Source of the DNA: a virus
Reading direction: 5' to 3' (one strand)
IMG/VR virus record: IMGVR_UViG_3300003981_000003
Span: 1-49,085 of that record
DNA length: 49,085 bases
Of this stretch, positions 7,065 through 15,111 are shown in pieces. Below the pieces are notes generated by a model that was not told the DNA's origin, did no database searches, and worked only from the letters and a program-made list of their open reading frames with translations. The position numbers and the translations under genes were made by a program. Position 1 is the stretch's first letter. The number at the start of each line of letters is the position of its first letter.

Positions 7065-7239
7065 CCTGTTCCTCGCATTTCTCGGGGATGTTCGGAGCCC
7101 CGAGAACAGTAAACTATTATTTATATACTCCCCGAGAAGGCCGGACGTGGTAATGCTGAAAAAGCTATCACGGGAGTTGAGGCAAGGTAAAATCAGGATG
7201 GTCAATGAGAACGTGGGGGTGGCAGTGATTGAAGACTAG
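7045..7239 (+). CDS. Hypothetical protein, 64 aa
   Basis: ATG at 7045, five bases after GGGGGTGA; an upstream ATG at 7015 has no such site. It overlaps the end of the membrane-protein gene by 20 bases. Short alpha/beta protein with many Arg/Lys (FIYSPRRPDVVMLKKLSRELRQGK), suggesting nucleic-acid or protein contacts. Not recognised. Confidence 0.6.
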   Translation: MRGNKYSLFLAFLGDVRSPENSKLLFIYSPRRPDVVMLKKLSRELRQGKIRMVNENVGVAVIED

Positions 7240-7555
7240 CATGTTCACACGCCTGGACGGTACTGTTGTTTTTACCCGCCAAATATCCGAGGGAGAGGCC
7301 CGCATATTCTGCAGGACACTAAAGGAGAACCTGTCGTATGGGTGGGAGCCCGGGGACTGCTGGCTGGACTACATGTCGAGGAGAAAAATACACTTCGAGC
7401 TACACCGAGAGGACAATAAACCGCTCGGGATAGAGCATGCAATACTGATAGCATACTCGACGGTCGAACCGGGAAAAGAACCGAAATACTACTACCGTAT
7501 GGTCTACGGGCTGGAAACACTAGTAGTCCACGACCCAGAAGCTCCACTCCCCTGA
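7229..7555 (+). CDS. Hypothetical protein, 108 aa
   Basis: The TTG at 7229 has GGGGGTGG six bases upstream; an ATG at 7241 is the alternative. The sequence is mixed (TVVFTRQISEGEARIF, WEPGDCWLDYMSRRKIHFELH, IEHAILIAY) and reads as a compact alpha/beta domain. Not recognised. Its last 36 bases overlap the end of the convergent ribbon-helix-helix gene, so the two transcripts are complementary at their 3' ends. Confidence 0.65.
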   Translation: MKTSMFTRLDGTVVFTRQISEGEARIFCRTLKENLSYGWEPGDCWLDYMSRRKIHFELHREDNKPLGIEHAILIAYSTVEPGKEPKYYYRMVYGLETLVVHDPEAPLP

Positions 7556-7804
7556 ATTCTCCAACAGGTCACGCACCGTCAAACGCTTCCCCTCAACCTC
7601 ACCCCTCCCACTCTTCCCCCTCCCCCCACCGGTGGGGCTGGGGGACAGCTTGTCGGGGTTTTCCCGTATGTATGCTTCTATCCCTGTCCTTACGAGCAGT
7701 TCTAGTGTCTTCGTTATGCTTAGGTTTTCTCGTCGGGCTATCTCCCTGACTATCCCGTCGAGCTCGACGGGGAGCACTATCTGCCTCGTCTTATACTTGG
7801 CCAT
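7520..7804 (-). CDS. Ribbon-helix-helix DNA-binding protein
   Basis: The ATG at 7804 is chosen over an upstream GTG frame because GAGGTGG precedes it and the previous stop overlaps it (TAATG). The first 50 residues match the ribbon-helix-helix pattern: strand TRQIVLPVEL, helix DGIVREIARREN, turn LSIT, helix KTLELLVRTGIEAYI. Such proteins bind DNA as dimers through the strand and repress transcription. The C-terminal half is a Gly/Ser/Arg linker and a short tail ending WSFWVVDY. It is a good candidate for binding one of the short palindromic motifs in this genome (TATACCTATA or CACCGGTG), though nothing shows which. Confidence 0.7.
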   Translation of the reverse strand: MAKYKTRQIVLPVELDGIVREIARRENLSITKTLELLVRTGIEAYIRENPDKLSPSPTGGGRGKSGRGEVEGKRLTVRDLLENSGEWSFWVVDY

Positions 7805-8019
7805 TACCCGACCACCTCGCAGTACCTGAAGCACGACTCCGACGTCCACTCCACACCGGTGAGGGTAGAGTAGTGGCTCTCGTATATGTGTGAGTTCTCC
7901 TCGAGTCTGTCATCTGGCGTGCAGAACTCGGCCTTGTACAGTTGTTTGGCGCCCTCGCAGTAGTATGTGCACCTGTAACAGGTCACGTGTCCCTCCCCGG
8001 GGAAGACTATCACGGGCAC
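7804..8019 (-). CDS. Small Cys-rich protein, 71 aa
   Basis: The GTG at 8019 is preferred because GAGGGG lies about seven bases before it; a TTG at 8034 is also in frame. Six cysteines: C-Y-R-C and Y-C-E-G near the N-terminus, E-F-C in the middle, C-F-R-Y-C at the end. This suggests a zinc-binding or disulfide-stabilised mini-domain. The stop overlaps the regulator start, so the pair is an operon. The 97-base element copy 2 lies 88 bases upstream on the same strand and may provide its promoter and leader. Confidence 0.6.
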   Translation of the reverse strand: MPVIVFPGEGHVTCYRCTYYCEGAKQLYKAEFCTPDDRLEENSHIYESHYSTLTGVEWTSESCFRYCEVVG

Positions 8020-8106
8020 GGTTTGACCCCTCAACTGTTACACCGGTGGTGTGCGTGATATTTTAGCTTGTATGCTGTGTTCTTAGGGGGCTGTATGCTG
8101 TTTTCA

Positions 8107-8203
8107 TTATAGAATGGGTAGGACGTGGTGGTCCTACATGCTGTTGGGCTAGCTGTACGGGGTGTGAAACCCGGGAAAACGCACTCGTATTTAAGTTTTA
8201 CAG
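8107..8203 (-). ncRNA. 97-base promoter-hairpin element, copy 2
   Basis: Minus strand: CTGTAAAAC, TTAAATACG (TATA), GTTTTCC, CTAGCCCAAC, hairpin GTAGGAC...GTCCTAC with a 6-base loop, CCCATTCTATAA. It is the most divergent copy in the BRE/TATA region but keeps the exact length and the hairpin. It lies directly upstream of the Cys-rich protein and ribbon-helix-helix genes, so here it could act as promoter plus structured leader. Confidence 0.6.
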
Positions 8204-8344
8204 TCGAGTAGAACCACACCAAACCATCACCAAAACACCCGGAAAACACCCACCCAGAAAATCGGGCCAAACACGCACCCCTAAGAGAAGCATTTAACCC
8301 CCAAACCATACCGGTGTTGTTAGCTGTATACGGGGTGTAAGTGT

Positions 8345-8566
8345 ATGGGACTGTTAATGAGGCTCTTCAAGGGGTTCCTGTATGGGAACGTCATCGGGAT
8401 ATTCTTCGGCACAGTAATATACCTGCTAGCCAGCAGTGTTCACGGCCTAGGATTCATCAGCATAACCCCGACCGCCCTCGGAGGCATAATATATGCGGCC
8501 GGGGTCACCGGTGGGGTAGGAATGGAGTACAGCAGGTGGATGGACGAGCAGGAAAAACACGGTTAA
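8345..8566 (+). CDS. Small two-span membrane protein (holin-like by size only)
   Basis: ATG at 8345 with GGGGTG six to seven bases upstream. The 73-aa protein has two hydrophobic spans (VIGIFFGTVIYLLASSV and ITPTALGGIIYAAGVTGGVG), a basic N-terminus (LMRLFKGF) and a charged C-terminus (RWMDEQEKHG). Size and topology fit small holin-like proteins, but no lysis neighbour is present, so function is open. It is isolated, with convergent polymerase downstream. Confidence 0.6.
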   Translation: MGLLMRLFKGFLYGNVIGIFFGTVIYLLASSVHGLGFISITPTALGGIIYAAGVTGGVGMEYSRWMDEQEKHG

Positions 8567-8691
8567 ACCCTGACCATCCAGGCTCCTGAACCCCGAACCC
8601 GTTTTTCCCTATCAAGCATATAATGCTCGATTCTCCATATTCTACCGCCACCACATCGGTGGAAGGCTAGAGGGGCGCATGTTTTCCCGGG

Positions 8692-10752
8692 CTAAAAGAA
8701 CTGGTCCAGACTCGACTGGACACGCTCACGCTCCCCGGACAAGACACGCCTCACACGTTCATACTCCTCAAACACTATCCGGCGATAATACGAGTACCAG
8801 GGGCGCACCCTCCCACCACCGGGGATTACAGGGACGGGCTCGCCCGGGTACGTGATAATGTAGCATATCCTGTCCAGCTCCGGCTTGTAGCCCTGCTCGA
8901 GGGCACGCTTGTATGCTTTAACGTGCTGTGCGTTCACCCGGTAGTCATAGTTTGCCCTGACCCCCTTACACACGATAAGCTCCTCGTCGAGCAGTCCCCT
9001 GTACAGCCGGGACTCCCACTCCCTGAAAACCTCCTCCACCCTCCCCGGGTCGCCTGTGGTCAGGGCCGTAACATAGATTGACCGTATGGCATCCTTAACG
9101 GCCCGAGGATAATCGCTACGCACTATAGCCACGCCAGTCCATTTCAGCTCCCCGCTGGACAGTATGCCCACGTACCTCTTCTTTGCACCTCCCTCACCGG
9201 TCTTCGACGGGAGGAACAGTATGCGCTTGAACGTGTACTCGTGCTTGATACGGTACGGACTTATCCACCTGTTGAACAGCCCTTCCAGCCTCCTCTCCTC
9301 CCCGGGGGGTATAGGGACAAAGACGCTGTCCGTGTCAATATAGATGACTTTCAGGCCGAGCTCGCTCTCAATACGCTTCTTCAACCCGAGAATCGTCCTC
9401 CTCCCACCGGCGGTTACAGCTTCAGCCTTGGAGATGTCGTAGTACCTGTATGCTGGGAAGCCGAAAAGGCCGTACAGGCTGTTAATGATAATCTTTATCG
9501 CCAACTGTACCCGGCAGGACTCAATGTTTCCAGCCTTACACTTCCGCTTCTCCTCTCTCCTCCGGTGGAGCATGGTCTCCTCGATGTATGGTAGTACTTC
9601 CCCTTTGAAGCCTGCAACGTCTATCTTCTCGTGCATTATCACGTGAGGGTACAGGCTTTCAAAATCGAAAACGGCAACGTTCTCATATATGCCTGGGACA
9701 GGCTCAAGCACGAAGGCCCCCTGATACTTCACCCCTCCAGCATCCCGGTGCCACCGGGTGCGTGCGGCCATCCCGAGACCCCGTAGCCTCCGGATAATCA
9801 CGGTGTCCCCGACTTTCAGGGCGCTAGCAGTATTCGAGCTCTCCAGCCTCGACTTGTTCACATAGAGGGTGCACGGGTCTACCCCTAGAAGACCTGAAAC
9901 GCTCAGAGGCTCGACGCTAAGCTCCAGCTCCCGGTCAATCATGTATGTCAGCACGGCATCACGCATGTTATATTCGAGAAGCTCATCCCAGCCCATACTG
10001 CTCACACGCTTCTCACGCTTAATCTTACCCTCCCCCAGCGTGTGCTCTGCCGCCTCGTCGAGACTGTAACTCTCAAGCCCCTTCACAGCCTTCTTATAAA
10101 AACCACGCAAGTCCAGCGGGTACACGGTCTCATAGAACAACCTCCCCCCACTATCACCGGTGAGACGGTAGTAGCGGCGTGAGAGGTGGGCCCAGTCGAA
10201 CATCACGTTCCATCCGGCAATCACACGGGCCCCGATAGCATGGAGGGTTCCAGTAACAGCCCTCAACATTTCCTCCTCACTATCATAATCCCCCAGGACG
10301 AAGCCGTACTCACGGCCGCCACTATCAACAAAAGACACGCTTAGAACCCTGTACTCGCCAGCACGGGAAGGGTCTGGGAAGCCCTTTGAATCGTCCACCT
10401 CAATGTCCAGGTAGACTGTCTCACCGGAGGGCACATAACGGACAGTCCCATCAATCATCAGCCGGTGCAAGTACGGGATATCAGCCTCGAAAGTGTTCTC
10501 AACGCCTGCCCGCTCCCTCAGCACCGGGATGAAACGGGTATCGGGAACCTTAACCTTCACGAGTCGGCGCCCATCATCCCCCCGGAGCTCGGTCTTCTGG
10601 AACGTGTGAGGAGGCCACCGGGGAATCCGGACGTTAGCGTCAAGAAAAAAGTACGGTTTAGCCTCGACCATGCTAAGACTCCTTAGCTCCCCGGTCGGAG
10701 CGTAAAAGTAGACCTTCCTGTCCTCCCGGTGGAGACAGCTACCGGCGAGCAC
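8692..10752 (-). CDS. polB: Family B DNA polymerase
   Basis: Replicative polymerase with 3'-5' exonuclease. Counting from the GTG at 10752: Exo I YLDIEVDD (D116/E118), Exo II AGWNVMFDWAHL (about 179-190), Exo III YNMRDAVLTY (about 261-270), motif A FDFESLYPH (about 362-370), motif B KIIINSLYGLFGF (about 420-432) and motif C YIDTDSVFV (about 471-479). All catalytic aspartates are intact. At 686 aa it is shorter than typical cellular archaeal PolB (about 770-800 aa), as in many viruses. The GTG follows GGGTGG and overlaps the end of the RadA-like gene; a TTG at 10782 is the alternative. Last gene of the operon starting at 12155. The C-terminal SSLDQFF resembles a sliding-clamp (PIP) motif. Confidence 0.95.
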   Translation of the reverse strand: MLAGSCLHREDRKVYFYAPTGELRSLSMVEAKPYFFLDANVRIPRWPPHTFQKTELRGDDGRRLVKVKVPDTRFIPVLRERAGVENTFEADIPYLHRLMIDGTVRYVPSGETVYLDIEVDDSKGFPDPSRAGEYRVLSVSFVDSGGREYGFVLGDYDSEEEMLRAVTGTLHAIGARVIAGWNVMFDWAHLSRRYYRLTGDSGGRLFYETVYPLDLRGFYKKAVKGLESYSLDEAAEHTLGEGKIKREKRVSSMGWDELLEYNMRDAVLTYMIDRELELSVEPLSVSGLLGVDPCTLYVNKSRLESSNTASALKVGDTVIIRRLRGLGMAARTRWHRDAGGVKYQGAFVLEPVPGIYENVAVFDFESLYPHVIMHEKIDVAGFKGEVLPYIEETMLHRRREEKRKCKAGNIESCRVQLAIKIIINSLYGLFGFPAYRYYDISKAEAVTAGGRRTILGLKKRIESELGLKVIYIDTDSVFVPIPPGEERRLEGLFNRWISPYRIKHEYTFKRILFLPSKTGEGGAKKRYVGILSSGELKWTGVAIVRSDYPRAVKDAIRSIYVTALTTGDPGRVEEVFREWESRLYRGLLDEELIVCKGVRANYDYRVNAQHVKAYKRALEQGYKPELDRICYIITYPGEPVPVIPGGGRVRPWYSYYRRIVFEEYERVRRVLSGERERVQSSLDQFF

Positions 10753-11656
10753 GGCGCCCACCCTTCCCCGGTGGGGGCTCAATGTTCACGGCCATCTTCA
10801 GCTCAGAGTTCGTCAGGTACTTGTACCATTCCCCCTCGGGAACGTCCTCATAGCCTGTCGGGGTTATACGGGCTATGGACACACGGCCGAACATCTTCTC
10901 CTGCTCCCCCCGGAGGAGCCAGAACTTCCGTATGTCAGGGTTCTGTTTGCCGCCGGAGGGTTTCAGTAGCACTAGCCGCTTGATATAGTAGCGTATCACG
11001 GTGCCCCCGACCATGTTCTCCCATATGTCGTACGGGTTGGCCGGGTTCCTCCCGGCGTGGTGGGTTGTTAGTACCCCGATATTGTACTTGCCCTGCAAGT
11101 ATTCCAGCCTGCTCATTATGGCGGCCGTAGCGTCGGCACGGCTCGGATAGTTCTGCTGTCTCGAGGGGAACACACGTAGCGGCGCAGTTATACTGTCGAG
11201 CACTATGAAGTCTATCTTCTTCTCCAGTATCACCTCCTCCACCGGTGAGGGGTGGATGACGTCTTCAACGTGGAACTCGTACTTGTCGCCTTTCACGATT
11301 ATTCTCGGGCCCTTATACCCGAGGAATTCCAGCAGGTTCTCGAGGCCCTTCCTAACCTCGACCTCAATATCCCTCCCCTCCGGCAGGGGGCCGTACCGCT
11401 CTTTGAACTGCGGTATCCATGCACGTGCGAAGCTCGCAATACTACCCTCCGTGTCAATGTACAGCACGTTGAACCCGTTATACGTGAGAAAGTATGCCGT
11501 CTGAAGGCTGAACAGGGTTTTACCCGCCTGCGGCATCCCGTAAATCCCGAATATTTCATCGCTAGTGAAAGCGGGCCCGTCAAACAGGTAGTCGAGAGCC
11601 CGGACAGGCCCTGGGAAGGCTCTAACCCTCTCAGCTATGTACTCGCTCAGCTTCAC
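10739..11656 (-). CDS. RadA/RecA-like recombination ATPase
   Basis: The 305-aa protein has one RecA-fold core: Walker A GMPQAGKT (40-47), IDTEGS (68-73), Walker B IDFIVLDS (148-155) and a TTHHAGR segment. It lacks the N-terminal helix-hairpin-helix domain of full archaeal RadA, so it resembles RadB or viral RecA-like proteins. The likely role is strand exchange or recombination-dependent replication with the polymerase, whose start overlaps its end. GTG start with GGAGGTGG six bases upstream, in a GTGA overlap with the preceding small gene. The C-terminus is basic (GKGGRRARR), suitable for DNA contact. Confidence 0.85.
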   Translation of the reverse strand: MKLSEYIAERVRAFPGPVRALDYLFDGPAFTSDEIFGIYGMPQAGKTLFSLQTAYFLTYNGFNVLYIDTEGSIASFARAWIPQFKERYGPLPEGRDIEVEVRKGLENLLEFLGYKGPRIIVKGDKYEFHVEDVIHPSPVEEVILEKKIDFIVLDSITAPLRVFPSRQQNYPSRADATAAIMSRLEYLQGKYNIGVLTTHHAGRNPANPYDIWENMVGGTVIRYYIKRLVLLKPSGGKQNPDIRKFWLLRGEQEKMFGRVSIARITPTGYEDVPEGEWYKYLTNSELKMAVNIEPPPGKGGRRARR

Positions 11657-11829
11657 CTTCGTCCACCTCCAAAGCGCATAGTTAGCATGCTTACACCACT
11701 TACGGTAAAAAAACCGGGACAGCTACACACGGGGACGCCCCGGATAACACTGGCCGTATGAGTCCCCGTGCTACCATCAACAGTGAGATGGAGACTCCTG
11801 CCATTGTACAGCTCGTCGAGAACCCTCAC
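11653..11829 (-). CDS. Small hypothetical protein, 58 aa
   Basis: The GTG at 11829 is preferred because GGGGTG lies six bases upstream; a GTG at 11838 is possible. It contains CSCPGFF, half of a SWIM-like CxC signature, but the second pair of ligands is missing, so a zinc site is doubtful. Ends FGGGRR. Overlaps the RadA-like start by four bases (GTGA), so it is cotranslated with it. Confidence 0.55.
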   Translation of the reverse strand: MRVLDELYNGRSLHLTVDGSTGTHTASVIRGVPVCSCPGFFTVSGVSMLTMRFGGGRR

Positions 11830-11831
11830 GT

Positions 11832-12155
11832 TCAGCACCCCGGCGTGGTAGTGTTCCAGTAGCCGCTAGCAGGCTCAACATCCCTGTCAGCATACTCTTC
11901 AACCATCAGCTCGATACTCCTGAACCAGTGATAGTCGCCACCAACAACATACCCGATAATATGGCCTCCGAGAGCCTGGAACCTTGAGAGGGCCTGTACC
12001 AGCCACACTATCGGCACGCTCTCATCAACCCTGAGAACCCCTACAACACCGGGGTTTTCGGTTGGACGGTAGATGTGGGTGCGTGGTTTGAGCTTGGAGC
12101 CTAGCCTGTCGAAAGCCTCCTCGTCCTCAGCCCAGAGGACTACGGTTAGACCCAT
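11832..12155 (-). CDS. Hypothetical protein, 107 aa
   Basis: ATG at 12155, five bases after AAGGGTGA; the upstream GTG at 12164 overlaps that site. Alpha/beta pattern MGLTVVLWAEDEEAFDRLGSKL, VVGVLRVDESVPIVWLVQAL, GGHIIGYVVGGDYHWFRS, suggesting a small Rossmann-like domain. Not recognised. First gene of the 12155-8692 replication operon, immediately behind a TATA promoter. Confidence 0.65.
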   Translation of the reverse strand: MGLTVVLWAEDEEAFDRLGSKLKPRTHIYRPTENPGVVGVLRVDESVPIVWLVQALSRFQALGGHIIGYVVGGDYHWFRSIELMVEEYADRDVEPASGYWNTTTPGC

Positions 12156-12200
12156 TCTGTTCACCCTTGCTTCACGCTTGTTACCATTGGCCAGTGGAAG

Positions 12201-12218
12201 GATAAAACTATAGGTATA
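12201..12218 (-). promoter_or_regulatory. Promoter of replication operon, with TATACCTATA box
   Basis: On the minus strand TATACCTATA (12218-12209) is directly followed by GTTTTATC (TATA box). The same order is seen at 15916-15935. Start codon about 50 bases downstream. Confidence 0.6.
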
Positions 12219-12224
12219 TACGTG

Positions 12225-13637
12225 CTAGTACAGCTTCAACTCCACCGGGGGCCCAACAAGCACACGGCCACGCACACTATTATACGCCGTCCAAACCCCG
12301 TACACTATAGCGTCAGCAATATCGTCCCGATACCCGCTACGCTTCTTAACAGTCCTCCGCCCACCTCGAGTCTCAGCATAGTAATACCCGTAAAACTGCT
12401 CCAACACATTCTTATCTCTCGGCAACAGTATCCTCTCCTCCTCGGCAAGCCTCCTCACAAGCTCATACATCTCAACCCTAACATCACCGGTCGCACGGAT
12501 ATGATAGACAGGGCTTGGCACGGTCATCTCCAGGTACTGGGCAACAGTCATTCCAACACCAATATAGTCCACCCCAATCTTCTCAGCGTTAAACCTCCGA
12601 GCAACATCCGACGCCCACATAACAACACGGCTAGCACGCCCCCGACATAGCTTCCCAGTATAAACGACCTGATACACGGTCTCATTAGGGTTCCCATCAC
12701 CCTCCGGAACGGCCACAACAGCAATACCGCTACAATCCTTACCCCCAACAGCCACGTCAAGACCGACAAAACACCGGTAGCCACGCCGGCACTTATCCCA
12801 CCTCTCAGCCTTAGCCACCGGTTCAAGCAGTCGTGGCGTGAACAGGGACCCGGTAAGCTCGGGGAACTCCGCCTCGTACATTACCCTGAAAACCTCGCTT
12901 GGGAGCCTGTGCATCTCCCCCTCGATAAACTCCCGGCTCATAAACCCCTGCTCGACCGCCTCACGCCACGTGACACGCACCTTATAGTAGTCGTCGCTAC
13001 GCCAGGCCTCCCAGAGATGGTTAAGCCTGTGCGGAGTGCTCAACTCTACCAGCACCGGGGGCAGACGGTTACGGGGGCTCGCCAAGAGCCTCAGAACATG
13101 CTGGTAGTAGACCTGGTCCGGAATCTCTGCGCTCTCATCAATAATCAGCGTGCTAGCACCGAAACCCAGTACCCTCTCCGGGCGGGCAACAGAGAGGGCA
13201 CGGATAACACTCCCATTCTTCAAGTGCATCCTGTCCATACGGAAAGGTTTAGACTCGTCTACCAGCTGTGCGAGGAACTCGTTACTCTCAACATACCGCC
13301 GTATATGCCCGTACAGTATCTCGGCCTGCTCCTGCCGGGGAGCAATAATAATCACGTCCTCGTTCGGGTAGATTGCCGCCATAGTCAAAGCCATAGCACT
13401 AGTAGCCACAGTCTTACCCGCACGAGTACTAGCTAGGAAAAGGAACTTCCACTTCCCCTCCCACCGCCGGTGGAGAACAGGGTACACAAACTCTAACTGG
13501 TACTTTGTTAGGCGTAACGGTTTACCGTCCGGCCCGACGAAGAACTCCTGGAACCATGACTGAAGGCTCCTCTCATCCCGGAGTATAGTCTCTGCGAGAG
13601 GGTTCTCCTTCACCCATTTAGGCCTTCTCCTTGCCAC
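12225..13637 (-). CDS. terL: Terminase large subunit (packaging ATPase-nuclease)
   Basis: Packages DNA into the prohead. The 470-aa protein shows the ATPase Walker A ASTRAGKT (69-76), Walker B LIIDE (164-168) and a C-terminal RNase H-fold nuclease with GLDVAVGGKD (D294) and DDIADAIVYG near residue 440. Length is normal. The GTG at 13637 has GGGGGAT upstream and overlaps the small-subunit gene by 20 bases, typical of coupled terS-terL. Confidence 0.93.
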   Translation of the reverse strand: MARRRPKWVKENPLAETILRDERSLQSWFQEFFVGPDGKPLRLTKYQLEFVYPVLHRRWEGKWKFLFLASTRAGKTVATSAMALTMAAIYPNEDVIIIAPRQEQAEILYGHIRRYVESNEFLAQLVDESKPFRMDRMHLKNGSVIRALSVARPERVLGFGASTLIIDESAEIPDQVYYQHVLRLLASPRNRLPPVLVELSTPHRLNHLWEAWRSDDYYKVRVTWREAVEQGFMSREFIEGEMHRLPSEVFRVMYEAEFPELTGSLFTPRLLEPVAKAERWDKCRRGYRCFVGLDVAVGGKDCSGIAVVAVPEGDGNPNETVYQVVYTGKLCRGRASRVVMWASDVARRFNAEKIGVDYIGVGMTVAQYLEMTVPSPVYHIRATGDVRVEMYELVRRLAEEERILLPRDKNVLEQFYGYYYAETRGGRRTVKKRSGYRDDIADAIVYGVWTAYNSVRGRVLVGPPVELKLY

Positions 13638-13923
13638 TCTTATCCCCCTTCAGCTTCTCAATAATGGTTTCCCAAGGGTTCTCAACGTTCACAGCATACT
13701 TATACTTCAACAGCACGTACTGGCCGAGAATCCGGTTCGCCTGGTCATAATAGAGGTACTTGTTCACCCGTATATCCCCAGACTCAAGCTCAACCATACG
13801 AATCCGCTCAAGGTCTTCCAGCACCATCCGGTAAAGCCGTTTAAGCTCGGACACAACATCAAAATCCTCCTCCCCACCCCCACCGGTGGAGGCAGGCTTT
13901 GGGAGCTTAGCCTTCCTAGGCAT
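13618..13923 (-). CDS. terS: Probable terminase small subunit
   Basis: The assignment rests mainly on position directly upstream of, and overlapping, terL. The 101-aa protein has a basic N-terminus (MPRKAKLPKP), a Gly-rich linker and a helical core (VVSELKRLYRMVLEDLERIRMVEL, YYDQANRILGQYVLLKYKY), plausible for a DNA-recognising oligomer, but no classic helix-turn-helix is obvious. ATG with GAGGGGTGG upstream. Packaging sites often lie in or near this gene; a structured region follows at 14010-14050. Confidence 0.6.
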   Translation of the reverse strand: MPRKAKLPKPASTGGGGEEDFDVVSELKRLYRMVLEDLERIRMVELESGDIRVNKYLYYDQANRILGQYVLLKYKYAVNVENPWETIIEKLKGDKSGKEKA

Positions 13924-14109
13924 ACGCTACCACCCCTCGCACCGGTGAAGGATGGTATGGGTGGTAAGGGCAATATTAAGAATAGTCCCACGTGAGGGGT
14001 CCCCCTGTCGGCGCCGCTACAACACGGCTCTGAGACCGTGCCGGGGCGCCTCATCCACCGTTCCGGTCATCCCCCATTTCCACCGGTAGTGTGTGGTCGG
14101 AGGCTAAAA
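13924..14109 (-). other. Structured non-coding region before terS
   Basis: It contains CACCGGTG at 13940. An AT-rich stretch (CTTAATATTG on the minus strand, about 13967-13978) could be a TATA box for terS-terL. A nested hairpin lies at 14010-14050: outer arms GGCGCC (14010-14015 and 14045-14050), inner arms CACGG (14023-14027) and CCGTG (14036-14040) with an 8-base loop. Both arms are perfect. It could be an RNA leader, a terminator for the upstream element or a packaging site. Confidence 0.45.
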
Positions 14110-14113
14110 AGTG

Positions 14114-14210
14114 TTATAGAATGGGTAGGACCCGATAATCCTACACCCGTTTGGGCTAACCCCTGGGCGTGTCAGAAGCCGGAAAATGCAATCGTATATA
14201 AGCTTTTCGG
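14114..14210 (-). ncRNA. 97-base promoter-hairpin element, copy 3
   Basis: Minus strand: CCGAAAAGC, TTATATACG (TATA), GATTGCATTTTCCGG, TTAGCCCAAAC, hairpin GTAGGA...TCCTAC (8-base loop), CCCATTCTATAA, then CACTTTTTAG, a convincing T-run terminator. It lies about 190 bases upstream of terS on the same strand. Confidence 0.65.
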
Positions 14211-14307
14211 TTGTTTTGAGATACTCTAAGTCATTGTTAAAACGCCCAGAAACACGCCTCCGGAAAAATCGGGAAAACCGGCAACCACCGGTAGAAAAAA
14301 GGGGTGT

Positions 14308-15111
14308 TTACGGCTTGTCGAGAAGGCACAAGCTATGATACGGGCAGTACTTGCACACCCATCCCGGCCGGGCCTCGGGGAGCCTGCCGCTCTGAACGCT
14401 CGCCCAGAGGTCCTCTGCCCCCCGGAGGAGGAGGTCTATTGCCTGCCTGTTAGGCTTGTAGTCCTCCTCAAACACCTCGACAGTCTTATCGCTAATGTTC
14501 ACGTAAACCATAGCTAGCTTATCCGGGACGAGCCCGTAGTTAAGCTCGACCAGCCTCGCATAAATTGAAATCTGCAACAGGTGGTGCTCGTACGGGCTAC
14601 GTGGAGTGTGAACAGTCGTCTTCTTATCCAGCAACACCCAGCCATCACCGGGAAGGTAGACGAACTCGTCAATCCTCCCAGTAACCAGGGGCTCCTCCCC
14701 GGGCTCCCTCAACTGGACATTGCCCTGACGCTCCATGCCCCGGTAGTAGGCGACCGGCAACTCGTGGAAACCCTGCACCTCCCCGGGGTCGAAGCCGGCT
14801 AGAGCACGCTTGACAGCGTCCTCAGTCTCAAGGAACTTCTCCCAGGGAGCAACCTCGTAGCCGCTCATATCCACCGGTGCGAGCGGTATCTCGTGTAGCT
14901 TCTTCCCTGTCGCCAAGGTGATAATGCTCTGCTCGTCGTACCGGGCGAGGGCAATCTCGGGGTGCCGCTTATAGTAGTAGACCCGCCGGGGGCACCTGTA
15001 GACCAGGTCTGTCACGTGGAGCTTATCGCTCCTGTCCTCCTCAATATAGCTGTAGAAGCGGGACAATAGGAGCCTCTTAAGACTGTAACCCGTCTCAGTG
15101 CGCTTCTCCAT
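14308..15111 (-). CDS. Cas4-like Fe-S PD-(D/E)XK nuclease
   Basis: The 267-aa protein has the RecB/Cas4 nuclease layout: VTDLVYRCPRRVYYY with the first Fe-S Cys (C40), the nuclease core TGRIDEFVY...GWVLLDKKT (Asp and D-x-K), QISIYARLVEL, and a C-terminal C-x2-C-x5-C (C253, C256, C262). Four cysteines are thus placed as in Cas4/AddB-type 4Fe-4S nucleases, which trim DNA ends. No cas1/cas2 is nearby, so it is probably a viral recombination or DNA-processing enzyme. ATG overlaps the stop of the OB-fold gene (TAATG). Confidence 0.85.
   Translation of the reverse strand: MEKRTETGYSLKRLLLSRFYSYIEEDRSDKLHVTDLVYRCPRRVYYYKRHPEIALARYDEQSIITLATGKKLHEIPLAPVDMSGYEVAPWEKFLETEDAVKRALAGFDPGEVQGFHELPVAYYRGMERQGNVQLREPGEEPLVTGRIDEFVYLPGDGWVLLDKKTTVHTPRSPYEHHLLQISIYARLVELNYGLVPDKLAMVYVNISDKTVEVFEEDYKPNRQAIDLLLRGAEDLWASVQSGRLPEARPGWVCKYCPYHSLCLLDKP

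Noticed and set aside
8031-8309. Minus-strand open frame of 92 aa
   Set aside because: It runs through element copy 2 and has no promoter-start arrangement of its own.
14308-15111. A CRISPR-Cas module around the Cas4-like nuclease
   Set aside because: There is no cas1, cas2, effector gene or repeat array in the window; neighbours are viral replication and head genes.
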